This document shows positions 21,301 to 32,370 of a stretch of 64,000 nt of DNA, piece after piece. Positions within the stretch are counted from its first letter, which is position 1. Each line of letters opens with the position of its first letter. The notes below the pieces were generated by a model. That model saw nothing but the letters and a program-made list of their open reading frames with translations. It was not told where the DNA came from and searched no databases. This DNA comes from Saturnia japonica (taxonomy: Eukaryota; Arthropoda; Insecta; Lepidoptera; Saturniidae): assembly GCA_033032175.1 (NCBI GenBank), contig CM065334.1:8615705-8679704 (forward strand), written 5' to 3'. A program made the translations under genes and the position numbers.

Positions 21301-23756
21301 AAAATATTGACATTGTCTCTGAATGAAAAGTGACAGCAAGTGATATAATATTCATTGTTTAGGTTCATACTGCAAATGTCAAACATAAAATAGTCTATGA
21401 TTAAAACGTTTGTAGAATTTCGATCATTGGGCGACTCCTAGTAACAATAATTTTCAGATAACGACTGAAGACATATCAAGTATAGACAGATTCACCCAGA
21501 GATTAGCACCGGCCTACATCCAAACCAAACCCTGCACCATTAGTATATCAGATGCAATAGAGTACAATGAAGAGAGACAAGAATGTGACGCAGAGCAAAA
21601 CAGTAACGGCAGCTTCGATGATTACCAAAACCTTTTAACACCAGCAGTTGAAGACAATGATCAAAAACCAGACATAGATTACTTCCGAACAGACGCTTTT
21701 GACCCAGAAGATGTCAAACTGAGCGATCTGAAACGCGAGAAAACGTTAAAGAAGAGCAAGAGGCTGATGAAGAAGAATAAAAAAGACTCGGAAATAAAAA
21801 TTTGCGAGAAAAAGAGAAAAGTCAAAAGGGAACTACAAGAGAAGAGTTTGGTGGAGATCGAAATAGATATAGGTGAAGTGGAGGAGAAAGGATCAGAAGT
21901 AGAGGAGAAAGCGAGAGTTAGGCGGAAAACGAAACCGCGCGTGAATAATTTGTACTCCGACCCTGAGGATCGGGAGAAGTTCTCTCAGAAGTACGATGTG
22001 GATATTATAGTAATGACGAAGGAAGATGAAATGAATGATATGCTGGAGAGGAAGAACAGCCCCAAGTACCTTCGAGCCCATAATAAATGCGAGGAGTGTT
22101 ACAAAGGTTTTATCCATGAGGACACATTGAAGAGGCATGTAAAAGACAAACACGATCCCGTAAGTGACTTTATTTATCCATACTATATTATAATATTGTT
22201 GAAAGTAAGTCTGTCTGTTCCTTTTTTATGTCTAAGTCGCTAAACCAATTTTGTTGTAAAGATAGATTTAACCTGGGGAAAGGACATAAGCTTCATTTTA
22301 TCGTAAAAATAAAACTTGGGGTGAAATAGGGAATGAAAGTTTGTATGGAGAACCAGGGAACCAAATCAGCGATATAAAAATGCATACTTTTAAAGTTTTT
22401 TTTTATCTATACAAATAAATAAAATCGCTATTCGTTTAAAAGAACAAACTCCTATATACACGATGTAAAAAGTCAAACAATACCCAGTACAAAAATCGTA
22501 ACAGCGCCATCTCTTATCAATACAAAAAGTAACCATGAAAATATTTCATTTATTGATATACCAACTGATTTAAACAATAAAATAAAATTGAAGTGTCTCT
22601 CACAGTTTTTTTAGTAAATGCATTTGAAAGTATATACGATACTTAAACAAATAAAAACAATTTTAAAATTTTTGTCTGCCTGTTTGTTTGTTCCGGGTAA
22701 TCTCCGAAACGTTTGGACCGATTTGGACGGGTCTTTCAGTGATAAATAGCTGATGTTATAGGAAGTAACTTAGGCTACTTTTATTTTAGAAAAATAATTA
22801 GGGTTCCGTACACATAAAAAAAAAAACTGGTAATGGTGAATCAATTCGGGCGCTTGAATGGCTTACGCTGAGTAAACCATAAGAGATATAGCAAATTAAT
22901 TATACTACATAATTATAGACATTAAAAAGACCTACAAAAATGTCAGAGAGACTATACATCTATCTTTTAAGGAACACCCACAATAAGCACTTTTGTCTTT
23001 AAAATAGCCGGGAGCGGGGGAGTAAAATTCGCGCGGGCATTCTGTAGTCCACGTAAGCGAAGCCACTGGCACAGCTAGTAAGAAATAAAGTGCGTTTTTC
23101 AATTATTTTTCAACAAATACGAGAGGGAATCTTACTTACTGATGGCACAGTTGAAGTCGATCGACGTGAGTTCGAATCCTTACAATCAGGCTGAGCACCC
23201 GGTGAAGGAAAGCATCGTGATGAAACAATTGCACGGTGCCCGCCTGGCTAGCTACCACCTTCAAGATGAAAATCAATCGCCAAACACCAATAGGTGTTCC
23301 GACAGCTCCACTTGAGAGCCAGTCTTCTACTAGGCTTAGCGTGCTACCATTTTGAGCTACAATGCTAAACCTATAAGGGTAAACTAAACCATAATTGATT
23401 TGAGCTTGCTCCGTTGCTTGTCCTCAGAGCTTGGAGCACGTGTGTGAATTCTGCCGGTTCCGTTTTAGCAAGCGCGTGAACCTAACGGGACACTACCGGA
23501 GACATCATAAGTACAAATACATATGCAGAGTCTGTACCATCGTGACACGAATGCGGTTAGTACCTGTTATATCGGTCAATATACATTATATCAGTAAGCT
23601 GAAAAGATTTTTTGTTTGTTTGTTTAAACACGCCAATCTCTGAGACTACCAGTCGGATTCCAAACATTCTTTTTGTATACGATAGCCATATTCACGTGGA
23701 GTAGTATAGGCTATCTAACATTAGGTTACAACTCTCAGCTAGTGTTTACGCTAAAA

Positions 23757-23787
<31 letters not shown>

Positions 23788-26700
23788 AACATGTGCGTCT
23801 CGGGACGCTCGCGCTCGACAGAAGTGATAACTTAAAGTAATCTAAGTTGAACTATTTAATATTGAAATTGTTTAACTTGACAAATGATTAGGTTATTAAT
23901 TAAACTTTATGTATATTAATATAATAATGTGAGGAAAGGTTATTTATTAATAAAATCTATTATTAATTATAAAATATATTTTATACTTAGTTACAATTCT
24001 TGAATATGTATATTAGAACGCTGAGTAGAGAAGGGAATCCAGTCAGAGTGGCGCCGTAACGCGTTACGTTACGAAGCGGTTTACCCTCCCATAAGAAGTT
24101 ATCACTTCAATTAAAAAGTGATTTATGAGCATTATATTTAGGCATATAGTATTAATCCTTATGAAGAAAAGTTACTTCATCATAAAGACAATATTATGAA
24201 GTTAAATTTTGCTCAATAGAGCATGTTATTTGGACACATAGTTTAGATTTAGATAATGGAAATTTAAAATAATTTGTACTTGCGGGAAGAACAATTATTA
24301 CAATGTGCGGATGAAACCGTGGGGCACAGCTAGTCCCTAATAATATGACTAGTTGGTGGTCTGTGACGTTAAATATTATATGACGTTCCAGCGAGCATGC
24401 GGTTCAACACTCGAAGATGCACACTCAGAAGTTCCAGTGTAAATACTGCGGGAAGACATTCAAGTGAGTGAGTTTTTAACTGACTTCAGAAAGACTGAGG
24501 TGACTCAAGTCGAATGTTTTTTTTTTTAAATGTATGTTCAGCCATAACTTCTTTGTCTATGAACCGATTTGGATAATTCCTTTTTTGTTGGATAGGAGAT
24601 ACCAAAATCGACGCCTAAGAAATTTCACTTCATAAATTGAGATATGTAATCTGTATTTTTTTTTTAATGTATCAACACAATGCAAATAAGATGAAAATGC
24701 TCATCCACGAGAAAAGAAAGTGCCGGAATCAGTTGAGCTTCAGGATAGAAAACATGTACACTTACTTGGCTGTTAGATCAGTACGGCTTTCTTCTAGCAC
24801 TTTCTACGGCATACATACATGTGCTTCGACAACAACTCAACGATACGGAAGCGCGGCGACCCGTGGTTTAGCGTGTCGTATAGACGACGGCGCGCCTTTA
24901 ATTACGACTGTAAGTGGTAGCGGTTTAGCGGTGTGTGCGTGTAGGTAAAGGAGGGGTGTGTAAATAAGGCATAGTTGTCGACACAGACAACAACCATTGT
25001 CTACAGAATGTGAATATAATATCTACCACAAAGCGTTATTGCATTATTGCAGTACGAAAGGAACGACGTACCACGCGCACGTCCGGAGCAAGCACAGCGC
25101 CGAGCTGCCGTGGTGCAGGATATGCGGAGACGCTTTCGTCTGCACCAAGACTCACATGGAAAGGCTTCACAAACAGGTTACAAGAATGAGAAAAAAAAAT
25201 CCCCTTTTCACCCCCATACATTTTCTCTTTATCCCACTTCTGATGGTCTTATTCGCACAATTTGCGAGAAAACGCTGAATTTGTTTTTTTTTTTAATCTA
25301 CAACAATTGCAGTCAGACTACAGAATGCCCTCGATTTACCGTATACAACTGCTGAAAAGCTCTTTCGCATAAATAAGTGTTTGGAAAAGGTAAAAAGCAC
25401 CCGCGCCTCCCTTTATATATCTTTATGCCTCCCTAGCGGGGGGGTCTCCTTCCCTTTGAAAACCAATGGTCTAGAAAGATGTTATCAAATTTACAAATTT
25501 ACAGAATGGTGGTATTGTGATGACCCTGCTTCCATCCATGGAGTTCACTCTCCAGTCATTTTAAAGATAAAGATGTTTTATTTGCACGGAATCCTAATTC
25601 TTTTTCTAAAATAAAAGTGGCCTAAATTACTTCTTGTGACACCAGTTATCTGCCAAAAATCGATTTAACCCCTTCGCAGTATACTCGGAGCAAAAAACCG
25701 AAACAAAATGTTTTTTTTTTTTTTTTTGTAGATACCGTATATACTTTCATATGCATTTAGTAAAAAACTGTTGTTTTGATTTTACGAGCAGACACTTCCT
25801 TCAACTTCCAGATTGTATTAAAATCTAGTTATAGAACAGTGGTAGAGGTTTTTCTAATGCCCGCCTGGCTAGCTACCACCCTCAAGTTGAAAGTCTGTCT
25901 CCAAACATAAATAGGTGTGTTCCAGCAGCTGCACTTGAGAGCCAGTCTTCCACTAGGCTTAGCGTGCTACTTTCTCGGGCACAAAATGTAATTCTATTGG
26001 TCAAAATTTGCACAGATCCGATCTGCTTCAGTTGTCAGACAGCCAGAGCGTTCTACTGCCCCTTGATATGCTCCAATACCCATAAGGGGCAGTTATATAT
26101 GTATATTGTATAGTGAGGTCGGTGCTATCTCCAGGCGTTGGACCCGGACCCCGAGTTGCAGTGTTCCCGGTGTAAGGTTCAGTTCCTGAATACGACGGCT
26201 GTGTTCGACCACGAGCGCGCCGGCTGCGGTGCGCCAGCCGCCTGCCTACACTGCGGTCTCGGGTTCCAGACGGAGCCTGAGTTGCGGGAACACGTGTTAT
26301 CACTTCACAAGATACAGTACCCGTGTGATAAGGTAAACGTTAATAACTGGACATCCCACTTCTGATCGAGTTCCAGTGTGACTATTTAATCTGTATTAAT
26401 GACTCAGTTTTAGTACTAATCACTTCACAATATGCAGTTTCTGATAATGTAAGGGGGCGTTCGAATATTACGTAACACATTTTGGGAGGAGGTAGGGGGG
26501 TTTTGTAAAACGTTACAAGAGCGGGAAGGGATTCGAACAACGCGTTACGTAACATTGTTTTTCTTATTTAAATAAAAAAACTAGGCAATTAAAATTTCCC
26601 AAGATCGCAACCCATTTCGTTTATCTTTTACGGGGAATCCCTCGACTGTAGTGCTGTAGTCAGTGTTGTTAAATTAAGTTCATACTGTAATGTCCTCAAA

Positions 26701-29700
26701 ACAGGGAGATTTGCATCATCAGCTGTTCTTGGCCTATAAAAGCACTCGTGCTGACTTGCAGACTTAGATGTTACGTAACATTTAAGGAGGGGGAGGGGGA
26801 GATACAGAAAAATGTTACGGTGCGTTACATTTGGGGAGGGAGGCTCAAAAAACTTCAAAAATTGCGTTACGAACACTCGAACGTCTCCTAACCGTTTATA
26901 TCTGAATATCCCACTTCTGATCGAATCTCGATGTGATTATTGAATCTGTACTAATAACTTAGTATTCGTGCTAATCTTTTCAAAACATACAGAGATAACA
27001 CACTGTTTACTTTAGTGTGTATTGTAGTGACGTATTACCTCGTCCCCGCCAACGTCTGTCTCACAAAGGACGGTCGAGCACGAACTTGTAAGACTATAGC
27101 GTTAGGCGATTGTAGAAAAGGCAACTTTGCTAGGGTCTCTGATGGTTTTTTTTATTGTTCCTTACGACACCCTTAACTCGGATCAGGGACCTTGTGCCAT
27201 TTAAAGTAAATATATAGACCCCACCCTTCCATGAAGATCATCCCGAATAACCCCAATCTATATTTTTTACATTTTTTCTTAATTATACTGTTGTTGACAT
27301 TGTTTCTTAGCTTATCAGAGCTCCCTACGCTCGCTCTGTTGTTAGTCTACCTCTCTCTCTATCTTAGTCTTAACAAAATTTTCTCTCTTTTAATGTTATC
27401 TTACAGACTATCTTTGTAATACAACGCTCAGCAATGTTTAATACTTATTTATAACGGGACAATATTTAACAGTGCGAAATCCCATACGCTATCACAGAAA
27501 ACTGTTGTAACTCGGGAAACAAAAAACTCCACTAAATTTAAAATCTCCTATTAAATTTGTAAAAGTTAAGATTAATAAATAAAACACTCATTGTAAACAT
27601 TATTAATAATAAATTCTGACTCAATAAAACAAAAATATTATGGAATGGATCAAACAACACGTAAGCAGAATTAAAATTTTTGTTGTACTCTCTGATGGGT
27701 TGTAATGTTCCAGTGTAACAAGGTGTTCAGCCATGAGAGCAAGCTGAACAACCACACGCTCGAGAAGCACTGCGAGTCGGAGGCCGGGGCGGAGGGACAG
27801 CGCTCCGCCCGCAAGCGCTACATGAAGGTCGTGCCCGCCATGTGCGACATCTGTGGCAAAATCATTGCGGTACGACTTTTTATAACTGAAAACTTTTCAT
27901 GTGAAACATGTATCGGCGCACCTTGGCAGTGAAATCAAGTCGTATACCGTGACGGCAAACGGCATGACGCTCTCTCGTGGCGTCACGCCCCCCCTCTACG
28001 CTGACGCTCGACTCCCTTGCGTGTGTGCATTCTCATACTATACCTTATTATTTTACTCCATATTTTCTATTGGTTTTTATTTATTTGAAATTTTTTTTAT
28101 AGTACCGTTGTGATTTGATTTGCGATAAAACGATAAAGCTACACTAGAACGGTACAAACACATACATCAATATGATTTAGCCTGCGACAGAATGAGATAG
28201 ATAGAAGAAATTATACAGTACTTTCTATTATCTCTGTCTTTTCTTTGTACGTGTGTGTGTTTGCGCCTTCGTATTATCTACGAAGCCTTGGAAAAATGCT
28301 AAAAAAACGCTTCTAAATTTGTCTACCCTTAGCAGCCTTCACCTTTGGAGGGTTCAAGATTTTTTTTATTCAGAAAAACAATACAATACAATGTCTTTAT
28401 TTGTCTGGATATGTTCAATACAGGTCTTACATTTATAAAAATAGGTCCATCATATTCGGCCATTTGTGGCGTACAAATTATTAATCAATTAAATTTAAAT
28501 ACAAAATTATAGGAAATTATAGCATATTATATTAATCCACATAAGAGCAGTCTTTAGGGCTGCGAATACATAACTGAGAATCATCACGCCTGTTGCGAGT
28601 TACTAAATTTGAAAGCCTCGGGAAGTTGAGAGTTTTGCTGTACAAAAAAAAACCTTCAATAAATAAAGAGACGGCAGTGCTAAGGTCTTATATTTCTCAA
28701 AATGTGGTTTACAGCCACCAGAAGTTTTAAGCACAAACATTGCCCTAAGACAGCGCGTAAAACTTATCAATAGGAATGAGATCTCGTACGGTTTTACGTT
28801 CAGTTCCGATTGGTGGACATCGGTGTTTTAAAAACATAACATAATGGCATTATATCTGTGGGAATAAAAAACGCACTTTAACTACATAATTGTTACGACC
28901 TGTTAAAACCCGATTAAAAAGAGAGAAAATCCTGTTTCTGAAATATCTCGAAGCAACTACATACTTCTCAGTATTTCGAAATAATGTTCGCGTCATAAAA
29001 TAACCGCAGCGCATGTTTGTGTAAACATCATAGTTTACAGTATTGTATAGGGATGTCGCACGATTTATCTATCGAGTACGTTTAGAGTAAGGTGGAATTT
29101 AAGCGGCTCAGGCGCGGCGCCGAAGTAGTTCAGTTTAGGAATTATAAAGCGATAACATCGAGCGATAAAAGGAAGTGAAACCACAGTGTTGTGAGTTCGT
29201 GAAATTTGTAACTGTAGAATTCGAATAAAACTTCTTCACGTCTATCAACGGCATTTTTATTACCCACGGGTGTAACAATATAAAGGGGTTTGATATGTAA
29301 ATCATTTTGTACCATCAGGATCAGTACCATATGGTATACCACCAGCGTATTCACACAGGAGAGAAACCGTACGCGTGCGCTGACTGCCCCAAGAGGTTCA
29401 GGATGCCGGAACAGCTCCAAGTGAGTATTCAAATCATAAGTTTTATTGTTAATTTTTGGACCTTACTCCATAAGAATCGGTTTTCATTAGTTCGGTATGA
29501 AAATTTTAAGAAGAGTGAAATTTATAAAAAGCGTTAACAGAAAGCGTTACGTTTTTCTGCGTAACGTACTTTGGGGACTACTGGCCACTCTGGGATTTTG
29601 GGTTGGTATAAATGAAACGTCCAATCAGAAGATTTTATCTGACAACACTGTTAGCCTTAGGGGCCCGAAGCCGCTGCGGCTTTTACAGCTTCACCGGACT

Positions 29701-30861
29701 TGAAGCTAGTTTCTAATACAATGTTCGCGCCTTTATACCCGAACATGTGCGCCTATGAGAGTGGGGGATCCGGTCGTTTGATCCTCGCTTGCGCTGCGTC
29801 AATGTGGTGTGGTCAACAGATGTCCGAGCGCCTACAGATGCGATGGCGGGTCAAGCGCCACGGCGCATCCGCTAGGGGTATTGTTCTCGGCGACTGTCCC
29901 TTGCGTTATTGTCCGAGTTATTGCGTTGTCGACGTGGTAGGTACGCATGTGCCTAACGCAAGAGTGTTATCTTTGTACTTGTATTAACGTGATTATTAAT
30001 ATGTAGCTATAAGCTAGCTACAGTACCTTGCGCCCTATTCAATTTGAAATTATGTATCTTGCATTTAGATAAATAATTAACCATTAAATCAATCAGTCAA
30101 TGAATTACCTCTTTGCCTATTCAAAGACAATCATATTTAAAGAGTAAATTCCAGTCGTGCATCCGAGCTGACACACACACACATATAAATTCTATGTTAA
30201 CTGATCTCTAGTATCTGGTTTCCAGGGGCCGCTTACCAAAACATGCAGTTTATTTATACTACTTTAGTTCAGAACGGGCGACACTGGGCCAGGGTGTATT
30301 TCAATGAACCATTTCGTGATACTTCCCCCTCCCCTCCATAACTCAACTATTCGACACATCTGAATTTTTTTTTCTATGATATTAATCATTTTTATAGATC
30401 TAAAGATCACTCACAACAAGCATTTTTATCTTTAAAGTAGAGCGGGGGTAACACGATTCGCGCTTACGCCTGATCGACGTCATTCTGTATATAAGGCGAA
30501 CGAAGCCGCGGGCACAGCTAGTTTAAAAATTTCAATCAATATTATTTTCAACAGCATGATTGCATATTTCGTTGTGTTATTTTAATATATTATAATATTT
30601 TATTTTATTTGTCAGAACCACGTCCGGATCCATACTGGTGAACGTCCGTTCAATTGCAAGTACTGTCCGAGCTCATTCAAGACATATCCGGCTCTCAGCC
30701 GTCACAGGCTGGTTCACACCGGCGAGCGTCGGTACCCGTGCCCTGTCTGCAAGAAGCACTTCGCCACCACGGCAGAGATGAAAACCCACCTCGCCACCGT
30801 CCACATGAAGATACCGAAGCCGCCTCGTAACAGGAGACGGAATAAACAAGCGCTACCTTGA
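18191..30861 (+). CDS. Gene A: ZAD-type C2H2 zinc-finger protein, ten exons
   Basis: This is a predicted nuclear DNA-binding regulator. Joined exons: 18191-18343, 20778-20912, 21458-22159, 23428-23555, 24392-24463, 25053-25176, 26135-26332, 27714-27869, 29319-29420, 30616-30861. All introns are GT-AG, all phases match, and the total is 2016 nt (671 residues). The N-terminal ZAD has Cys 23, 26, 63 and 66 with the usual CRGC start; in insects this domain mediates dimerisation. A charged linker (97-306) carries an NLS-like KKRKVKR at 214-220. About twelve C2H2 fingers follow, with first Cys near 307, 336, 363, 389, 418, 448 (CCHC-like), 475, 502, 548, 576, 604 and 632. The last four are joined by TGE-type linkers. 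Several fingers are split by introns. V-K-S-E (16-19) fits a SUMO site. The specific orthologue is not recognised. Confidence 0.9.
18481..19000 (+). repeat. Family B repeat fragment in gene A intron 1
   Basis: AAATTGAAGTGTCTGTTTGT starts a block that matches 51960-52060 and the reversed copy ending near 31300. It continues with decayed sequence including GGAATACCTCAAGGGTTC. The boundaries are unclear. Confidence 0.45.
19345..19358. repeat. AT microsatellite
   Basis: A short run of alternating TA repeats in gene A intron 1. Confidence 0.6.
19650..20560 (-). pseudogene. Mariner-like transposase fossil
   Basis: Read on the minus strand, broken frames give mariner-type motifs. These are an N-terminal helix-turn-helix-like segment near 20540 ([16 protein letters not shown]), WVPYELTEA near 20240 (the WVPHEL signature), a [10 protein letters not shown] segment near 19920, and an open C-terminal piece to 19660 ending NGSYFD-like HSSID. 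Many stops and frameshifts interrupt it. It lies inside intron 1 of gene A on the opposite strand. Confidence 0.75.
20778..20912 (+). CDS. Gene A exon 2: second half of ZAD
   Basis: Codes for 45 residues with [12 protein letters not shown] and FRERC, the second Cys pair of the ZAD. The acceptor is TATATCAG|GTG and the donor TTG|GTGAGA; phase 0 on both sides. Confidence 0.88.
21160..21443 (+). repeat. Interspersed repeat family E, copy 1
   Basis: Shares GGCATGGTTAAAGTTTATAT, AATACTGCGAATCCTAACC, AAAAGTGACAGCAAGTGATA and AATAGTCTATGAT with 61985-62333 (+) and 48830-49125 (-). It ends about 14 bases before the exon 3 acceptor of gene A. Confidence 0.7.
21458..22159 (+). CDS. Gene A exon 3: linker and finger 1
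   Basis: Codes for 234 residues: an acidic stretch, then a Lys/Glu-rich basic region, then finger 1 (C307, C310, H323, H328). The acceptor is ATTTTCAG|ATA and the donor CCC|GTAAGT; phase 0. Reading past the donor quickly reaches intronic sequence. Confidence 0.88.
22406..23078 (+). mobile_element. Helitron-like element, family B
   Basis: Begins TCTATACAAATAAATAAAAT after A and ends GGCACAGCTAG before T. The body has the recurrent GGGTAATCTCCGAAACG and ATCTTTTAAGGAACACCCAC motifs found at 51940-52495 (+) and 30945-31270 (-). Non-coding; in gene A intron 3. Confidence 0.6.
23126..23390 (+). repeat. SINE-like repeat with B-box-like motif
   Basis: GTGAGTTCGAATCC resembles a tRNA-type B box. The downstream stretch GCCCGCCTGGCTAGCTACCA to GGCTTAGCGTGCTAC recurs at 25858-25975. 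Both copies are in gene A introns. It is likely a tRNA-derived SINE family. Confidence 0.55.
23428..23555 (+). CDS. Gene A exon 4: finger 2 and start of finger 3
   Basis: The acceptor is TCCTCAG|AGC and the donor ATGCG|GTTAGT. Carries [10 protein letters not shown] and CRVC. The exon ends after two bases of an Arg codon (phase 2), the same boundary as in gene C at 62376. Confidence 0.85.
23760..23788. repeat. TA microsatellite
   Basis: About fourteen TA units at the junction between the interrupted Helitron-like element and the inserted repeat. Confidence 0.8.
23795..24115 (+). mobile_element. TIR element family H, copy 1
   Basis: Inner ends carry GAAGTGATAACTT and its reverse complement AAGTTATCACTTC. 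The body includes GGCGCCGTAACGCGTTACGT. The same arrangement occurs at 47308-47553. It is non-coding, probably a MITE. Confidence 0.55.
24392..24463 (+). CDS. Gene A exon 5: end of finger 3, start of finger 4
   Basis: A 72-nt microexon in phase 2-2, coding for [12 protein letters not shown] and [10 protein letters not shown]. The acceptor is GTTCCAG|CGA and the donor TTCAA|GTGAGT. It completes the Arg codon of exon 4. Confidence 0.85.
25053..25176 (+). CDS. Gene A exon 6: end of finger 4 and finger 5
   Basis: The acceptor is ATTGCAG|TAC and the donor AAACAG|GTTACA. Codes for [14 protein letters not shown] and WCRICGDAF with a shortened finger 5. It starts by completing an AA|T codon, as in the matching exon of gene C. 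Confidence 0.85.
25858..25985 (+). repeat. SINE-like repeat, partial second copy
   Basis: Matches the 3' part of 23126-23390 from GCCCGCCTGGCTAGCTACCA to GGCTTAGCGTGCTAC. Located in gene A intron 6, about 150 bases before exon 7. Confidence 0.55.
26135..26332 (+). CDS. Gene A exon 7: fingers 6, 7 and start of 8
   Basis: 66 codons, phase 0-0. The acceptor is ATCTCCAG|GCG and the donor AAG|GTAAAC. Finger 6 has Cys in place of the last His (C448, C451, H464, C469). Finger 7 is regular. The exon ends at YPCDK, inside finger 8. Confidence 0.88.
26453..26888. mobile_element. TIR element with GTTCGAATATTACGTAAC ends
   Basis: The left end GGGGGCGTTCGAATATTACGTA and the right end, read in reverse as GGAGACGTTCGAGTGTTCGT, form an imperfect inverted pair. 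The inner repeats are rich in GTTACGTAACAT and GGGAGG. No transposase is seen. It lies in gene A intron 7. Confidence 0.5.
27714..27869 (+). CDS. Gene A exon 8: finger 8 and start of finger 9
   Basis: 52 codons, phase 0-0. The acceptor is GTTCCAG|TGT and the donor GCG|GTACGA. It supplies C505, H518 and H523 of finger 8, a GC-rich linker, and CDICGK of finger 9. Confidence 0.88.
28885..29260 (-). repeat. Interspersed repeat family F, copy 1
   Basis: The reverse complement of the blocks at 33300-33705 and 36580-36995. Shared landmarks are GTTTACACAAACATGCG, GAACTACTTCGGCGCCGC and ACGTGAAGAAGTTTTATTCG. It ends about 60 bases before exon 9 of gene A. Confidence 0.75.
29319..29420 (+). CDS. Gene A exon 9: end of finger 9, start of finger 10
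   Basis: 34 codons, phase 0-0. The acceptor is ACCATCAG|GAT and the donor CAA|GTGAGT. Contains [17 protein letters not shown], a canonical finger linker. Confidence 0.9.
29641..29970 (-). mobile_element. 5'-truncated jockey-like LINE 3' end
   Basis: On the minus strand the end reads GGTGAAGCTGTAAAAGCCGC, then GGGCCCCTAAGGCTAACAGT, matching the 3' tails at 4500-4590 and 17115-17175. Upstream GC-rich sequence to about 29970 is probably more 3' UTR. Inserted in gene A intron 9. Confidence 0.65.
30372..30521 (+). mobile_element. Helitron-like 3' terminus, family B
   Basis: Ends GCGAACGAAGCCGCGGGCACAGCTAG before T. The preceding AGCGGGGGTAACACGATTCG block matches 23008-23078. Lies about 95 bases before exon 10 of gene A. 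Confidence 0.55.
30616..30861 (+). CDS. Gene A exon 10: fingers 10-12 and stop
   Basis: The acceptor is TTGTCAG|AAC; the TGA stop is at 30859-30861. Codes for the rest of finger 10, fingers 11 and 12, and a basic tail (RNRRRNKQ). The linkers are TGERPF and TGERRY. Confidence 0.92.
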   Translation, partial: NHVRIHTGERPFNCKYCPSSFKTYPALSRHRLVHTGERRYPCPVCKKHFATTAEMKTHLATVHMKIPKPPRNRRRNKQALP

Positions 30862-30944
30862 ACAAACCCTGGACCAAACAAAGATGTGTTATAAAGATTT
30901 TTAGTTTGTTTTTCATTCGAACATTTATCATCCTCGCCGCAAAA

Positions 30945-31270
30945 AGCTCCTATTTTAAAGATAAAAATGCTTATTGTGGGTGTTCCTTAGAAGATAGACG
31001 GATACTCTCCCAGACTTTTTTGTAGGTCTTTTTAATGCCTACAATTGTGTTGTACATTAATTCACTATATCTCTTATGGTTTACACAGCGTAAGCCATTT
31101 AAGCGCCCGAATTGATTCACCATGACCAATTTCAGTGAAAGTCCCGTCAAAAGTTTCGGGGATTACCCGGAACAAACAGATAGACAAATATTTTAAAAAC
31201 TGTTTTTTTGTTATAGATATCGTATATACTTTCATATGCGTTTAAAGCTGTTATTTTGATATTATAAACA
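30945..31270 (-). repeat. Family B repeat fragment, reversed
   Basis: Carries, on the minus strand, GGGTAATCCCCGAAACTTTT and the GGAACACCCACAATAAGCAT block seen at 22970-23000. It follows the gene A stop codon, so the 3' UTR may run through it. Confidence 0.55.
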
Positions 31271-31376
31271 GACTCTTCAATTTTATTAATTGTATAGATT
31301 TTTTTGTGATTTCTATCCTGTCGCCTATTTTAAAATGTCTCAAAAAATTAATTATAATTATATTTATAAAACCTAC

Positions 31377-31382
31377 AATAAA
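31377..31382 (+). terminator. Candidate poly(A) signal of gene A
   Basis: AATAAA about 520 bases after the stop codon, beyond a reversed family B repeat fragment at 30945-31270. Other AT-rich hexamers exist, so the choice is tentative. Confidence 0.3.
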
Positions 31383-31815
31383 GCAAAACGGACAATGTGA
31401 AAACAAATGATTCTATACATGTAAAGACTTTACTTGTAAACGTTAAGGAGTGATTTTTTTGCTTTGTCGTATTCAATCAAAGCATTCATTACATTATCAG
31501 ATATACTCCTCATTTAAATAAAAAAACGAATTGTATGTACTTGTTAGGGATGTGCCAGATAACCGTATTCGCGGATATCCGAGGGGGTGGGAAGGATCCG
31601 TATCTACAATTTTTGTGCGAATCATAAACGGATATTTTATATTCATTCCATAAATGAACTTTGAAAGGCAACAGGCAAGAAAGACGGACATAAAAGGCAA
31701 CATAAATCAATAGAAAAGCAAATATGTACGTAAATAAGAAACTGGACAAGCATTAAAAGGCTTCTTACAATTTATTAAAAAAGCAATTTTTGATGGGATG
31801 AAAATATAATTTTTA

Positions 31816-32370
31816 CTAGCTGTGCCCGCGGCATCGGTCGCGTGGACTAAATAATGCTGTTGGTATTATGGTAACCCCGCTTCCACCCACGGTTGTCGCC
31901 CTCTGTAACGATAAAAGTGTTTATTATACTTTCGCTCGGGACCCTAATTCTTTTTCTAAAATAACAAGATAATTTTTAACAAAGAAGAAAACTAACTTCA
32001 ATGATTTTGAAGAGTTCCCTTAAGTGGAGCTTGGAATTTGAAAGTCCAATGCCAATGAAATTAAAATGAGACCACCCTTGAGGTATCCCCTTTTCCAATG
32101 AAAAAAGAATCATCTAAATTGGTCCATTAATAAAGAAGTAATATGGCTGAACATCCAAAAAAAATCAGTTAAAAACAGCCTAAATTACTCCTAACGTCAG
32201 CTATCTGCCGGTGAAAGTACCGTTTCGTCGTTTAGGAGATTATCCGGAACAAACCGACAACCAGAAGATTTTTTAAATTATTATTTTGTTATAAGTGTCG
32301 TACTTAAATACTATCATATTCATTTGGTAAAAATCTGAAATAACTTGCGAGACTGAGATAGTTATACACG
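31816..32370 (-). mobile_element. Helitron-like element, family B, reversed
   Basis: On the minus strand the end reads GCCGCGGGCACAGCTAG. The body includes CCTAATTCTTTTTC, GGTATCCCC-type and GGAGATTATCCGGAACAAAC motifs shared with other family B copies. Non-coding. Confidence 0.5.

Larger units (their letters stand above)
23590..24333 (+). mobile_element. Helitron-like element family A, interrupted
   Basis: The 5' half (AGTATAGGCTATCTAACATT) and the 3' half (GACACATAGTTTAG, then GGGGCACAGCTAG) match family A, but about 340 bases of another repeat (about 23755-24115) interrupt them. This is a nested insertion in gene A intron 4. Confidence 0.6.

Noticed and set aside
24637..24948. 103-codon plus-strand frame in gene A intron 5
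   Set aside because: It has no finger or other motif, and the flanking exons of gene A join in phase without it.
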